A stretch of DNA of 64,000 nucleotides from Hydromonas sp. Its GTDB lineage: Bacteria; Pseudomonadota; Gammaproteobacteria; Burkholderiales; Burkholderiaceae. Position numbers and translations under genes: made by a program. Below the pieces are notes generated by a model that worked only from the letters and a program-made list of their open reading frames with translations, searched no databases and was not told the DNA's origin. Location: positions 1-64,000 of the forward strand of contig JAFEII010000033.1 in the NCBI GenBank assembly GCA_017495165.1, read 5' to 3'. Positions 10,688-20,148 of the stretch are shown piece by piece (position 1 is the stretch's first letter; each line of letters opens with the position of its first letter).

Positions 10688-13600
10688 ATGATCCAACTCC
10701 CCATCCTCACCCCATTCGCCCAAGCCACCGCTGAAAACATCGTTAATGATGGCTTGGGGCACATCGTCCTTGACCAAGCGGGTCATTCATTGATTGAAAT
10801 CACTGATACTGATTTGTATCAAATCGAGCCCGAACGTTTGGCGCAACTTAATGTGCCATCGTTGTTTGAGGGGTATTTATCGGTGCAGATGCGGGGTACA
10901 CCTGCGCAAGCGGCGTGCCAATTTACCCCACAATTTATCGATGAGCGGGGGCAGCCGTTGCATGGCGTGCGCCGTGAGGGTTGCATGTTGCGGCTCAATC
11001 AGTTTACGGCCTATGTGTTGCCTCAGGTGATGTTTGATTTGAGCGAACTGATTGCACAGGCCAACCAGCCCAACAGCGATGAAGCTTTGCGCTGGCGCGT
11101 GCTCGAGCGGGCAAAAAACACAGGTGGGCGTGTGCGCTTTGATGGGTTGCCCGACAATACGGTGTTTACCAACAGCCATGCGGTGGCAATCGATGTGCGC
11201 ATGAACGCCGATGGTTCGGCGTCGATACAGCCGCGACTGGGCGGCGTGACGGAGGAGACTTATTTAAACCACAAAGAACGTCTAAATGAAGAAGGGCGCA
11301 CGATTTTGGTCATGACCGAGGTGCGCGGTGAGGGCGCGAATCGCCAAGTGGTGCGCCAAATCACTGAGGCTGACGTGATTCAAGCCCATCAACGAATTGA
11401 GTCGATTGGGCGCATTGACCGCGAGGAAGTGGGTAAGTTTTTGGACAACCCTGCGGCGTTTATTTTGAACGATGATGAAGCCGTAGTCGATGTGGCGATT
11501 GATTTTGGCAGCTACCGTATTACGGGCATGGGCGAGCCGTATGTGGGCTATTTTGGCTCAAAGAATTTGGACTCACCGATTAAAATAGCCCTGATGCAAG
11601 ATGGAGACCCCAAAGTGCATGGCGATATTCGAGACGCGGTGGTAAATGCGGTTTCAGATCGAACTATTGCTGAAATAGGTGACATCAAGAGTGAGTTAGA
11701 AAATGCACAAAAACGGGGAGATCCAGATTTTACCTTACCGGATGGCGTTGTTTTGCCAGCGATGGCTTTTGGCGCAGGCATCGCTGCTCTTGACAAGGTC
11801 CTGACTGGTGGAGCTGAAACAGGCGCGAAATCAACTGACAAAATAGTAATAAAAATCAACCCTAATGATGAGAATGAAATTGACGTCTCATTTGCCACAC
11901 GTAAGCTTTTAAATGAGATACGAGTCAACCATCAAGAGCAGGGAAATTCGTTTCATGCGATTGCCTATCCGCCCAAGTCGTATCAAGTGGCGGGTGTGAA
12001 TTGGCTCAAAGACTTATTTGAAGCAGATTATCGTGGGGCGATTTTGGCGGACGATATGGGGCTGGGCAAGACTTATCAAATGGTGGTGTTTATGAACCAC
12101 TTGCTCAGTTTGCCGCAGTATCAGGGCACGAATGCGCAGCGTATATTAATTGTTGCACCGACAATTTTGCTGGACAACTGGCGTGATGAAGTCAATAAGT
12201 TTGTGGTCGATACCGCAGCGCGGAAGCGCTTTTGCATCAAAATTCTGCGTGGGCATGATTTGGGTTACCGCAATTTAAAAAAGCAGAATGACGCGCTATC
12301 GTATAACGCGTTTGATGTGGCGCAGTTTTTAATGGTTGAAAATGAGCCCAACGTGTTGATTATCAGTTACGAAACTTTGAGTAATTATCAGTTTTCCTTT
12401 GCGGATAAAACCTTTAACTGGGGGTGTGTGATTTATGACGAGGCGCACAAAATCAAAAACCCCAACGCGCAAATTTCGCAAGCTGCACGTGCGTTGAGCA
12501 GCCTCACGCCGTTTAGCGCGTTGTTGACTGGCACCCCGATTGAAAACGAGTTGCGCGATTTGTGGGCGCTGTTCGATGTTTTTGACCCAGCGCATTTGGG
12601 GTCGTGGAAGGCGTTTAAAAAAGAATTTGTGAGTAACAGCGCGGATGTAGACTCACGCCTGCGTGAGCGCGTGAGCAATTATGTCTTGCGGCGTTTCAAA
12701 AAAGACTACTTGGGCAGCGAGTTACCGAAAAAAATCGAGCAAACCCACGAAGTGCGCTTCTCAGTCGCTGAAGCAGCGGATTATTTGCAGATTAAGAATC
12801 AAGAAGCGACTGCATTAGAGCGTTTACATGGCTTAAAAGCTTTTGGTTTGCACCCCGAGTTAAGAGGGGCAGCGCAGCACAATGTCGATTTAAATGCGTT
12901 TTCAAAAACCGCTGAGTTGTTGCGATTATTAGAGACCATCAAAACCAAAGGCGAGAAAGCGATTATTTTTGTAATGAGCCGCGTGGCGCAAGACGCGTTG
13001 CGTTTTGGTATACAAACCCAGTTTGGCATTGATGTTGCGATTATCAATGGCGACAACAACAGCCCTGCGCAGGTCAAAGACCGATTGGGCGGGTTTAAAG
13101 TCACCGAAGGCTTTGCGGTGATTATTCTATCTACGCTGGCGGCAGGGGTGGGCTTGACCATCACCGAGGCAAACCATGTGATTCATTATGAACGCTGGTG
13201 GAATGCCTCCAAAGAAGATCAAGCAAGCGACCGTGCCTATCGGATTGGTGCGACCCGTGATGTTTATATTCATCATATTATTGGCATATTGCCCCGCGCC
13301 GATGGCGCCCAAGTACTTTCTTTTGATCAAGCACTTAACCAGTTGATTGCTCAAAAACGCGAGACAGCGGGCTATTTGGTGCCACCCAAAACCATTCATG
13401 CGATCGATATCATCGATGCGACCATGAGTGCGACGCTCCAAGAGCGCGTGGCGGCGATGACTTGGGAGGAGTTTGAATTGCTGATTAAACGATTGTATGA
13501 GGCGCAGGGTTGCGCGTGCGAGCTTACCCCTGCCTATCCTGCACGAGAGTACGGCGCAGATATTGTGGCAATCAATCCGCAAGGGCATAAAGTAGTGATT

Positions 13601-13813
13601 CAGTGCAAACACAGCAGCAAAGGTGCGGCAGCCGATGCGAGCGCGGTGTATCAGCTCGATGAGGCTCGCAGTCATTATCAAACCGAGCGTTTGATTGCGG
13701 TGACTAATACGCAGTTTGCACAGGCCGCAAAAGAGGCTGGGGCTAAGTTTGGCGTAACTTTAATTGATTGGTCAGAATTAATCAGCCTGCTTGAAAAGTA
13801 TGGCTTAAAATAA
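10688..13813 (+). CDS. zorD: ZorD, SNF2 helicase with Mrr-like nuclease of type I Zorya defence
   Basis: A 1041-residue effector. About 400 N-terminal residues lack a recognisable motif. The SNF2/SF2 ATPase core follows: Walker A ADDMGLGKT near residue 458, IYDEAHKIKN (DEAH), SALLTGTPIEN, and motif VI ASDRAYRIGATRDV. The C-terminal 110 residues form a PD-(D/E)XK/Mrr-like nuclease with GADIVAINP and VVIQCKHS (D...QxK), near residues 955-975. In type I Zorya, ZorD degrades invading DNA once the motor is triggered. The start has SD AAAGGT, 27 bp after zorC. Length matches described type I ZorD. Confidence 0.93.
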   Translation: MIQLPILTPFAQATAENIVNDGLGHIVLDQAGHSLIEITDTDLYQIEPERLAQLNVPSLFEGYLSVQMRGTPAQAACQFTPQFIDERGQPLHGVRREGCMLRLNQFTAYVLPQVMFDLSELIAQANQPNSDEALRWRVLERAKNTGGRVRFDGLPDNTVFTNSHAVAIDVRMNADGSASIQPRLGGVTEETYLNHKERLNEEGRTILVMTEVRGEGANRQVVRQITEADVIQAHQRIESIGRIDREEVGKFLDNPAAFILNDDEAVVDVAIDFGSYRITGMGEPYVGYFGSKNLDSPIKIALMQDGDPKVHGDIRDAVVNAVSDRTIAEIGDIKSELENAQKRGDPDFTLPDGVVLPAMAFGAGIAALDKVLTGGAETGAKSTDKIVIKINPNDENEIDVSFATRKLLNEIRVNHQEQGNSFHAIAYPPKSYQVAGVNWLKDLFEADYRGAILADDMGLGKTYQMVVFMNHLLSLPQYQGTNAQRILIVAPTILLDNWRDEVNKFVVDTAARKRFCIKILRGHDLGYRNLKKQNDALSYNAFDVAQFLMVENEPNVLIISYETLSNYQFSFADKTFNWGCVIYDEAHKIKNPNAQISQAARALSSLTPFSALLTGTPIENELRDLWALFDVFDPAHLGSWKAFKKEFVSNSADVDSRLRERVSNYVLRRFKKDYLGSELPKKIEQTHEVRFSVAEAADYLQIKNQEATALERLHGLKAFGLHPELRGAAQHNVDLNAFSKTAELLRLLETIKTKGEKAIIFVMSRVAQDALRFGIQTQFGIDVAIINGDNNSPAQVKDRLGGFKVTEGFAVIILSTLAAGVGLTITEANHVIHYERWWNASKEDQASDRAYRIGATRDVYIHHIIGILPRADGAQVLSFDQALNQLIAQKRETAGYLVPPKTIHAIDIIDATMSATLQERVAAMTWEEFELLIKRLYEAQGCACELTPAYPAREYGADIVAINPQGHKVVIQCKHSSKGAAADASAVYQLDEARSHYQTERLIAVTNTQFAQAAKEAGAKFGVTLIDWSELISLLEKYGLK

Positions 13814-13854
13814 TGGTTGCCCAGCTGATTGCATTTATAAACAAAAGGAGATTC

Positions 13855-15324
13855 ATGGTTTTTGCATGTCGTATTTTGGTTTTGTCCACCGCTGCACTGA
13901 TGTGCCACGCTGCATTTGCAAAGCAACCGCCTAAAACTGCTGCCACAGAGCCAGCCAAGTCGGCAAGCACACAGCCGATGAAGCCGATGGCAGGACGAGC
14001 GGGCGCTCAAAGTACGCCGCCCAAAGCCGCCACCAAATCGGTGGCCGCAGCCACCAATCAGCGCCAAACCACGCCGTCTGCCGCACCAACCAAGGCCAAA
14101 GCCACGCAGCCGCAAAAAGTCAAACAGAGCGTGGCCAGTCCAGTCAAGGCCGCTCAAGCCAATCAAGTGCATGGCAACAATAAAAACAGCAATACATCGC
14201 CAACCAATCCCAAAGCAGAGCCAAAAGCAGAGCCCAAAGCAGTGCCAAAAGCCGTTGCGCCGATTTTGCCGCCAAGTCGTGTCGCGCCCACAGCGCCCGT
14301 GCCAATAACGCCTGCAGCCGTGGCCGCGCCAGCGCCGCTGCCAGAGGTTGTCGAGCCAATTTATACGGTGAATCAGTATTTCTCAAAAGTGCCGTTGACG
14401 CATTGCCCATTGGTCTCAAAAGGTTATGGCTTAGAAATCACCTACCCCGCAGCCAATTCGCAAGAGCTGCCAGTGATTAAAAAAGTGTATGGCAACGCAC
14501 GATTGGCGGGCGTGCTTGAAGGCATGACGTTGCGCGGCATCAATGGGCACCCCGTGCACACGCAGGCCGATTTTAATGCGATTGCCTTTGCGGGGCGCTC
14601 GCGCCAAGCCAATCATTTAATTGATGCGATGACATTGGATGTGGTGCACAACGGCGTGGTCAATCAAGTGGCGCTCAAAAAAGGCGATTATTGTTTGTCC
14701 AACTTAACGGTTGAGTCTGAACACAATATTTTGCGCATGGATTTTTCGAGCAAAGGTTATGGCTACGCGGCCAAAGCGGATGCGCGGGTGTTTGTGAACC
14801 ATGATTTTTTTGCGCAACTCACGCGCAACGACCAGTTGACCTTGGCTGCGGTTGCCGCTGCCGAGCAATACCGCAACAGTTTGCGGGTCAAACGCGGCAA
14901 AGTGGGTTTGTTTGCAGGGCAGGTTTTTGGCACAGTGGTCACGCTGTTTACAGGCGTGCCTGTGACCGATTTAACCGCCTCGGGTGCGAGCGCCATGGGG
15001 CAAGTTGAGCGCGGTGATGGCGCCACGCGCCCAGCGGTAAGCTATGGTTATTATTTGGGCTTAACGCCCAGCGACATGCGCGCAAGCTTAGAAAAATTGG
15101 CGCGTTATCGCAGCAGTTACCAAGTGCAGGGCAAGCGCTATGACTGGCCAATTCCCGATGATTTGTCTGATTTTGATGCGGCGCAAGCTGAGTTAAATGA
15201 GCGCTTAAGCAGTGGCAAAACCGATTTAATGCTCAAGCCAATTGTGCCAAGCGAAAGCAAGGCCAGTAATAAAAAAGTGGCGCCGATTGAGGCCGAGCTT
15301 GGCGCAGGCGTGTGGACGTATTAG
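13855..15324 (+). CDS. Secreted PDZ-like/M48-like protein of unknown function
   Basis: I do not recognise a named family. ATG 13855 is chosen over one at 13813 because AAAGGAG lies just upstream and the new N-terminus is a clear signal peptide (VLSTAALMCHAAFA). Residues 30-165 are a low-complexity Ala/Pro/Lys linker. Then comes a PDZ-like segment (ARLAGVLEGMTLRGINGHPV). The C-terminal part resembles the order of M48 peptidases with an N-terminal PDZ, but where HExxH would be expected there is only AAAEQYRNS, so catalysis is unlikely. It follows zorD by 41 bp on the same strand. Nothing ties it to the Zorya mechanism. Confidence 0.7.
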   Translation: MVFACRILVLSTAALMCHAAFAKQPPKTAATEPAKSASTQPMKPMAGRAGAQSTPPKAATKSVAAATNQRQTTPSAAPTKAKATQPQKVKQSVASPVKAAQANQVHGNNKNSNTSPTNPKAEPKAEPKAVPKAVAPILPPSRVAPTAPVPITPAAVAAPAPLPEVVEPIYTVNQYFSKVPLTHCPLVSKGYGLEITYPAANSQELPVIKKVYGNARLAGVLEGMTLRGINGHPVHTQADFNAIAFAGRSRQANHLIDAMTLDVVHNGVVNQVALKKGDYCLSNLTVESEHNILRMDFSSKGYGYAAKADARVFVNHDFFAQLTRNDQLTLAAVAAAEQYRNSLRVKRGKVGLFAGQVFGTVVTLFTGVPVTDLTASGASAMGQVERGDGATRPAVSYGYYLGLTPSDMRASLEKLARYRSSYQVQGKRYDWPIPDDLSDFDAAQAELNERLSSGKTDLMLKPIVPSESKASNKKVAPIEAELGAGVWTY

Positions 15325-15472
15325 AATACAGCGCTTGGCATAAGCGGGTTTGTAACCGCGTTTCAATTTGTTGATAAAGGCTATTTCAAAAATGCCACGC
15401 TGATCTTTTTGCATTCGTTTTAAAAATAAATTTAATCTGAAATTTAATTTGTAATTTCAAATTTTCAATCCC

Positions 15473-15492
15473 AGCGGCTGACCCCGCTTTTT
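15473..15492 (+). terminator. Weak terminator-like hairpin before pgk
   Basis: AGCGG (15473-15477) pairs with CCGCT (15484-15488), followed by TTTT. The short 5-bp stem makes this uncertain. It would end transcription from the 13855 gene just upstream of the pgk ribosome site. Confidence 0.3.
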
Positions 15493-15513
15493 AAATCAAC
15501 CACGGAGAACCGC

Positions 15514-16710
15514 ATGACCATTCAGACCTTAAACGATTTAATCACCCAAAATGCGCTGGCAGGCAAACGCGTCTTTATTCGCTCAGACTTAAACGTGCCG
15601 CAAGACGACGCAGGCAATATCACCGATGACACGCGGATTCTCGCCTCAATCCCAGCGATTAAGCAGGCCTTACAAGCGGGTGCGGCGGTGATGGTCACTT
15701 CGCATTTGGGGCGCCCCGTTGAGGGCGATTTTAAGCCCGCAGATTCGCTCGCGCCCGTGGCTGCGCGCATGAGTGAGTTACTGGGGCAAACGGTTGCGCT
15801 CAAGCAAAACTGGGTCGATGGCGTGGATGTGCAGGCAGGCCAAATTGTTCTGCTCGAGAACTGCCGCGTGAATGTCGGCGAGAAAAAAAACGACGACGCG
15901 CTGGCACAAAAAATGGCCGCGTTGTGCGACGTGTATGTGAATGACGCGTTTGGTACAGCGCACCGCGCCGAAGCCACCACCCACGGCATTACCAAATACG
16001 CGGGCGTTGCCGTGGCAGGGCCATTATTGGCCGCCGAACTTGACGCACTGGGCAAAGCCTTAACCGCGCCCCAAAAACCGCTTGCGGCGATTGTGGCGGG
16101 CTCGAAAGTATCGAGCAAACTCACCATTTTAAAAAGTTTGGCCGATAAAGTCGACCAGCTCATTGTGGGCGGCGGCATTGCCAACACATTTTTAGCGGCA
16201 GCGGGTTTGCCGATTGGTAAATCATTGGTTGAGCTTGATTTGATTGAAGAAGCAAAAAGCATTATGGCCGCCATGACCGCACGCGGTGCAACCGTGCCGA
16301 TGCCAACCGATGTGGTCACCGCAAAAGCGTTTTCAAAAGACGCCGTGGCAACCATTAAAGCGGTGGCAGATGTGGCGGCGGACGATATGATTTTAGACAT
16401 TGGCCCAGACAGCGCGGCGGTGTTGGCGGCGCAATTATTAAACGCAGGCACAATTGTGTGGAACGGCCCGATGGGCGTATTTGAATTTGACCAGTTTGGC
16501 AACGGCACACGCGTGGTGGCGCAAGCAATTGCTGACTCAAAAGGCTTCTCGATTGCAGGCGGCGGCGACACGCTGGCCGCGATTGCCAAATACAACATCA
16601 CCGATAAAGTGAGCTACATTTCAACGGGTGGCGGGGCGTTTTTAGAGTTTTTGGAAGGCAAAACCTTGCCTGCGGTGGAAATATTGCAACTGCGCTCAAA
16701 CGCTCTGTAA
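15514..16710 (+). CDS. pgk: Phosphoglycerate kinase
   Basis: A 398-residue glycolytic/gluconeogenic kinase that transfers phosphate between 1,3-bisphosphoglycerate and ADP. Visible signatures are [12 protein letters not shown] (family signature), [31 protein letters not shown], the nucleotide-site segment [11 protein letters not shown] and the C-terminal GGGDTLAAI and [15 protein letters not shown] precedes the ATG. It is followed on the same strand, after 301 bp, by class II aldolase, so two adjacent steps of the pathway are encoded together. Confidence 0.98.
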   Translation: MTIQTLNDLITQNALAGKRVFIRSDLNVPQDDAGNITDDTRILASIPAIKQALQAGAAVMVTSHLGRPVEGDFKPADSLAPVAARMSELLGQTVALKQNWVDGVDVQAGQIVLLENCRVNVGEKKNDDALAQKMAALCDVYVNDAFGTAHRAEATTHGITKYAGVAVAGPLLAAELDALGKALTAPQKPLAAIVAGSKVSSKLTILKSLADKVDQLIVGGGIANTFLAAAGLPIGKSLVELDLIEEAKSIMAAMTARGATVPMPTDVVTAKAFSKDAVATIKAVADVAADDMILDIGPDSAAVLAAQLLNAGTIVWNGPMGVFEFDQFGNGTRVVAQAIADSKGFSIAGGGDTLAAIAKYNITDKVSYISTGGGAFLEFLEGKTLPAVEILQLRSNAL

Positions 16711-17011
16711 CCGCTTTCATTAAAAATTTTAAAAATTAAATGATGTCGCGGATGAAAAAACATCGCACCGCGTGACGGGGTGGGCGGGCATTTATGCCCG
16801 CCAATTTCCCTTAAAATTTAAACGCCCGCCTTACAAATTGGCTTTGGCTGGCGTTGCAAGCAACCCGTTTTTAACAACAGTGAAACAATTTTATGGCATG
16901 ATGCTGCGTAAAATTTTTGGATAGAAAAAGTAAATGCGTGTTTATATCAGGGGCATCGTTCGCACCGACCATGTAAACAGCCATGTACTTTTTTAATCTT
17001 AGGAGTTTTAC
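16711..17011. other. pgk-fba intergenic region with one hairpin
   Basis: Holds an 8-bp perfect hairpin, GGCGGGCA (16783-16790) with TGCCCGCC (16795-16802) and loop TTTA. It has no proper T-tract, so it could be a weak terminator or mRNA-stability element between pgk and fba. No convincing promoter or small gene was seen. Confidence 0.4.
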
Positions 17012-18088
17012 ATGTTCAATCAGCTAAAAAACATCCCCGCAGGTGTGGTCACGGGTGACGACGTTCAGGCAGTATTTGCCTACGCCAAAGCCCATCGGTT
17101 TGCCTTACCCGCCGTCAACTGCATCAGTACAGGCACCATCAACGCCACACTTGAGGCAGCGGCACGAGCCCAATCCCCAGTGATTGTTCAATTCTCAAAC
17201 TCAGGCGCGGCATTTTTTGCAGGCAAAGGCTTGCAATTGCCAGGTTTAGAGCCCGCCATTTTGGGCGCAGTTGCAGGCGCGCATTATGTACACGCGGTGG
17301 CGAGCGCGTACGGCGTGCCTGTGATTTTGCACACCGACCATGCGGCGCGCAAATTGCTCCCTTGGATTGACGGCATGCTGGACGCGGGTGAAGCGCATTT
17401 TGCCAAAACAGGCAAACCGCTGTTTTCATCGCACATGATTGACTTATCTGAAGAATCGTTGCAAGACAACATGGATACCTGCGTGGCTTACCTCAAACGC
17501 ATGGACAAAATCGGCATGACGCTTGAAATCGAGCTCGGCTGCACAGGCGGCGAAGAAGACGGCGTAGACAATACAGACATCGACCACGCCGCGCTGTATA
17601 CCCAGCCAGAAGACGTGGCCTACGCGTATGAGCGGCTGATTGCCGTGAGCCCGCGCTTTACGATTGCCGCCTCATTTGGCAACGTACACGGCGTGTACAA
17701 ACCCGGTAACGTCAAACTCACGCCGTCGATTTTGGCCAATTCGCAGCAACATGTGTCGGACAAATTTGGCTTGCCCGCCAATGCGCTTGATTTTGTATTT
17801 CACGGCGGCTCAGGCTCAAGCGTTGACGAAATCCGCGAATCGGTTGGCTACGGCGTGGTCAAAATGAACATTGACACCGACACGCAATGGGCAAACTGGT
17901 CTGGTGTTTTGAATTATTACCAAGACAAAAAAGCGTATTTAAAAGCGCAACTGGGCAACCCAACCAGCCCCGATGCGCCCAATAAAAAATACTACGACCC
18001 ACGCGTGTGGCTGCGCAGCGCCGAAGAATCCATGGTGGCGCGGCTGATGCAAGCGTTTGAAGAATTGGGTGCGGTGGGGCGTTTGTGA
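17012..18088 (+). CDS. fba: Class II fructose-bisphosphate aldolase
   Basis: A 358-residue zinc-dependent aldolase of the E. coli FbaA type, cleaving fructose 1,6-bisphosphate to DHAP and glyceraldehyde 3-phosphate. Metal-ligand and active-site segments are HTDHAARKLLPW, SSHMIDLSEE, EIELGCTGGEEDG, the loop AASFGNVHGVYKPG, HGGSGSS and VKMNIDTDTQW. Length is that of FbaA. SD TAGGAG lies just before the ATG. A large inverted repeat with T-tract at 18181-18268 probably ends the transcript. Confidence 0.98.
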   Translation: MFNQLKNIPAGVVTGDDVQAVFAYAKAHRFALPAVNCISTGTINATLEAAARAQSPVIVQFSNSGAAFFAGKGLQLPGLEPAILGAVAGAHYVHAVASAYGVPVILHTDHAARKLLPWIDGMLDAGEAHFAKTGKPLFSSHMIDLSEESLQDNMDTCVAYLKRMDKIGMTLEIELGCTGGEEDGVDNTDIDHAALYTQPEDVAYAYERLIAVSPRFTIAASFGNVHGVYKPGNVKLTPSILANSQQHVSDKFGLPANALDFVFHGGSGSSVDEIRESVGYGVVKMNIDTDTQWANWSGVLNYYQDKKAYLKAQLGNPTSPDAPNKKYYDPRVWLRSAEESMVARLMQAFEELGAVGRL

Positions 18089-18180
18089 CCTCATTGCTCA
18101 ATCTCGTTGAAAATGGGCGGATTTAGCCGCATCATTTGAAAGAGAATCACAATTTTAATCAAAAAGATTGGTGCAACAAG

Positions 18181-18268
18181 GTGCGTCCTTTTTTAAAATC
18201 AGCTGATCAATGCAAACGCATCGGTTTTCATCAGTTAAGTGCTTAAAAAAGGCGCACTAATTTTTTTG
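18181..18268 (+). terminator. Long-loop terminator-like inverted repeat after fba
   Basis: GTGCGTCCTTTTTTAA (18181-18196) pairs, with one bulged base, with TTAAAAAAGGCGCAC (18243-18257). A run of seven T follows. The loop is 46 nt, longer than usual, so termination is probable but not certain. Confidence 0.5.
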
Positions 18269-18305
18269 GCTCATTTTGTTTCTTCAAAATATGGACGGTC
18301 TATGC

Positions 18306-18332
18306 TTGTCATAGTTAAGACTCCTTTATAAT
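18306..18332 (+). promoter_or_regulatory. Candidate promoter upstream of the glycosyltransferase
   Basis: TTGTCA (18306-18311) and a perfect TATAAT (18327-18332) with a short 15-bp spacer. It lies about 180 bp before the start at 18514. The rest of the 18089-18513 gap, apart from the inverted repeat, shows nothing else. Confidence 0.4.
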
Positions 18333-18513
18333 TCAAGCCTTAATCGAGCACGGCTCAACTCGTTTTTAGTTAAACCACGCAGTTAAAAAGCAACGCTGGC
18401 CATTAAACGCTAATTTAGGCGCTCATTCAAACAGGCATTTAACTGCCACGCGGTTTATTCACCGTTATTTTAAAAACGATCGCGCAATATCAATCATCAG
18501 GAAGTTTCGCAAT

Positions 18514-20043
18514 ATGCAGCACACACACGTTTTAATCACCGAATCAGCAGACTACTTTTTGTACGGTGTGAATCAATTCTTTGTCAACGATGAACCACAG
18601 CACATCGAAGACAAAAAATCAGCAATTGCCAAATGGGGCGAGCGCCTTTGGGCAAGTATTCCGGACACCGACCGCATCGGCGTTTTTTCATTTGAGCTGA
18701 TTAACGGCGTGTTTCATCAGCCCGCGTATGCCACCGTGGATTATGTCAATCCTTACGTGCTGGGCGTTCCTAAAAAACTCAGTCAACTGGGCATTACAGA
18801 ACCATTTTCAGGCCTACTTAGCGAAGTGCAAGAAATGTTAAGTGTATCAGGGCGTTATGGCATTAAAACGATTTGCGCAGCCCTGCCCAGTTACTTGCTC
18901 TTTAAAACCCAGAGCCAAGTTGATGCGACGCAGCTGGTTTTTCAAAACTTGGGCGCTCAATCAAATCAGCGCTTTAATCTCCTAAAAGAACAACTCAACT
19001 CCAATCGGGTTTATTTGAGCTTGGAGAGTTTAAGCCCAGCCAAAAACGGCTCGTATGAAGCGCGCGTGAGTTTTGTCCCTCAATTGGTTGAGGCGCTCAA
19101 ACAAGCAGGTATGCAGCCGATTTTAGGGATGGCAGCAGAGCATGTGGCGCATTTTGGCTGGCAAGACCTTTGTGAGCGCGCGGATTTTATTTATTCTAAT
19201 ACGCCGTACCACACGATTATTACGTTCGAGCAACATGAAAATGACCTCGCGCAAAAAATCAGAGCGATAACCGCATTTAATTACGCGTTTATTTTTGATA
19301 TGGTGCAAGTTGAGCTTGGCTTTACCAGCCATGAAGTCATTCAAAACCTGATTCCGTACTTAAATAAAATTATGATGTGCAGCAAATATTCCTGCCGCCA
19401 GTTAGAGCGTTTGGCACCAGAGAGCGCGCGTATTACGGATGTGGGCTATGTTGCTGTGAACGTACCGCAATGCCCCAGCGATGCGATAGAACAAGTCCGC
19501 GCGCTGGGCGACTTTTATTTTATTGTGGGCAATGGTCACTATTATAAACTGCTTCATCCAACCGTCAAAAAGCTGTGCGAGCATTTTCCTGACAAGCATT
19601 TTGTGGTGCTCGGTTATGCAAAACTAAAAGAGGAGTTGCCGTATGACAACTTAACGTGCTTGCAGTCAGGCAGTCAAAGTGATGAGTTGATTGATGCGTT
19701 GTACTTCGATGCACAGGCTTTGATTTATCCATCATGCTATGAAGGACTTGGTTACCCTTGGATGAAGGCCCTTTTGATTGGGCAAACCGCGTTTACACTC
19801 AACAACGCTTTGGTGGATGAAGCGCTTGAAGCCTATCAATTGGATGCGCAGTATCTGCATAAATACTCAAGTTTAGAGGAGTTGTGTCAACAGCTGCATG
19901 AGCATGTTGGGCAAAGCGTTTATAAAAAACCAGTCAAAACCACGCAAAAAACCGTTCACGCCCGAGCGCATAATATTTTGCCTCTACTGATAGAAACCAT
20001 CACGCGGCCAAACACACCACCGCTCAATAAATCGGTGGCATAA
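18514..20043 (+). CDS. GT-B glycosyltransferase-like protein with unusual N-terminal half
   Basis: A 509-residue cytosolic protein. The C-terminal third resembles the nucleotide-sugar-binding half of GT4-type glycosyltransferases: LGDFYFIVGNGHYYKLLHP, KHFVVLGYAKLKEELP, then SDELIDALYFDAQALIYPS and CYEGLGYPWMKALLIG, with an acidic EG pair in the expected place. The N-terminal ~300 residues are not a recognisable Rossmann half. They begin ESADYFLYGVNQFFVND and contain few glycine-rich turns. Donor and acceptor are unknown. It stands alone between fba and the convergent upp, with SD AGGAAG before the ATG. Confidence 0.65.
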   Translation: MQHTHVLITESADYFLYGVNQFFVNDEPQHIEDKKSAIAKWGERLWASIPDTDRIGVFSFELINGVFHQPAYATVDYVNPYVLGVPKKLSQLGITEPFSGLLSEVQEMLSVSGRYGIKTICAALPSYLLFKTQSQVDATQLVFQNLGAQSNQRFNLLKEQLNSNRVYLSLESLSPAKNGSYEARVSFVPQLVEALKQAGMQPILGMAAEHVAHFGWQDLCERADFIYSNTPYHTIITFEQHENDLAQKIRAITAFNYAFIFDMVQVELGFTSHEVIQNLIPYLNKIMMCSKYSCRQLERLAPESARITDVGYVAVNVPQCPSDAIEQVRALGDFYFIVGNGHYYKLLHPTVKKLCEHFPDKHFVVLGYAKLKEELPYDNLTCLQSGSQSDELIDALYFDAQALIYPSCYEGLGYPWMKALLIGQTAFTLNNALVDEALEAYQLDAQYLHKYSSLEELCQQLHEHVGQSVYKKPVKTTQKTVHARAHNILPLLIETITRPNTPPLNKSVA

Positions 20044-20148
20044 AATCAAGAGGCAAAACATGAAAAACGCGTATTGCCCGCCAGCCTTTAAGGCTCTAGA
20101 CATGGAAACGACTGAGTTGGGTGGTGGGACAAAACCTACTTGAGGATT

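Noticed and set aside
15522-16601. A 359-codon open frame antisense to pgk
   Set aside because: It mirrors the codon structure of pgk, has no ribosome site or recognisable domain, and pgk is unambiguous.
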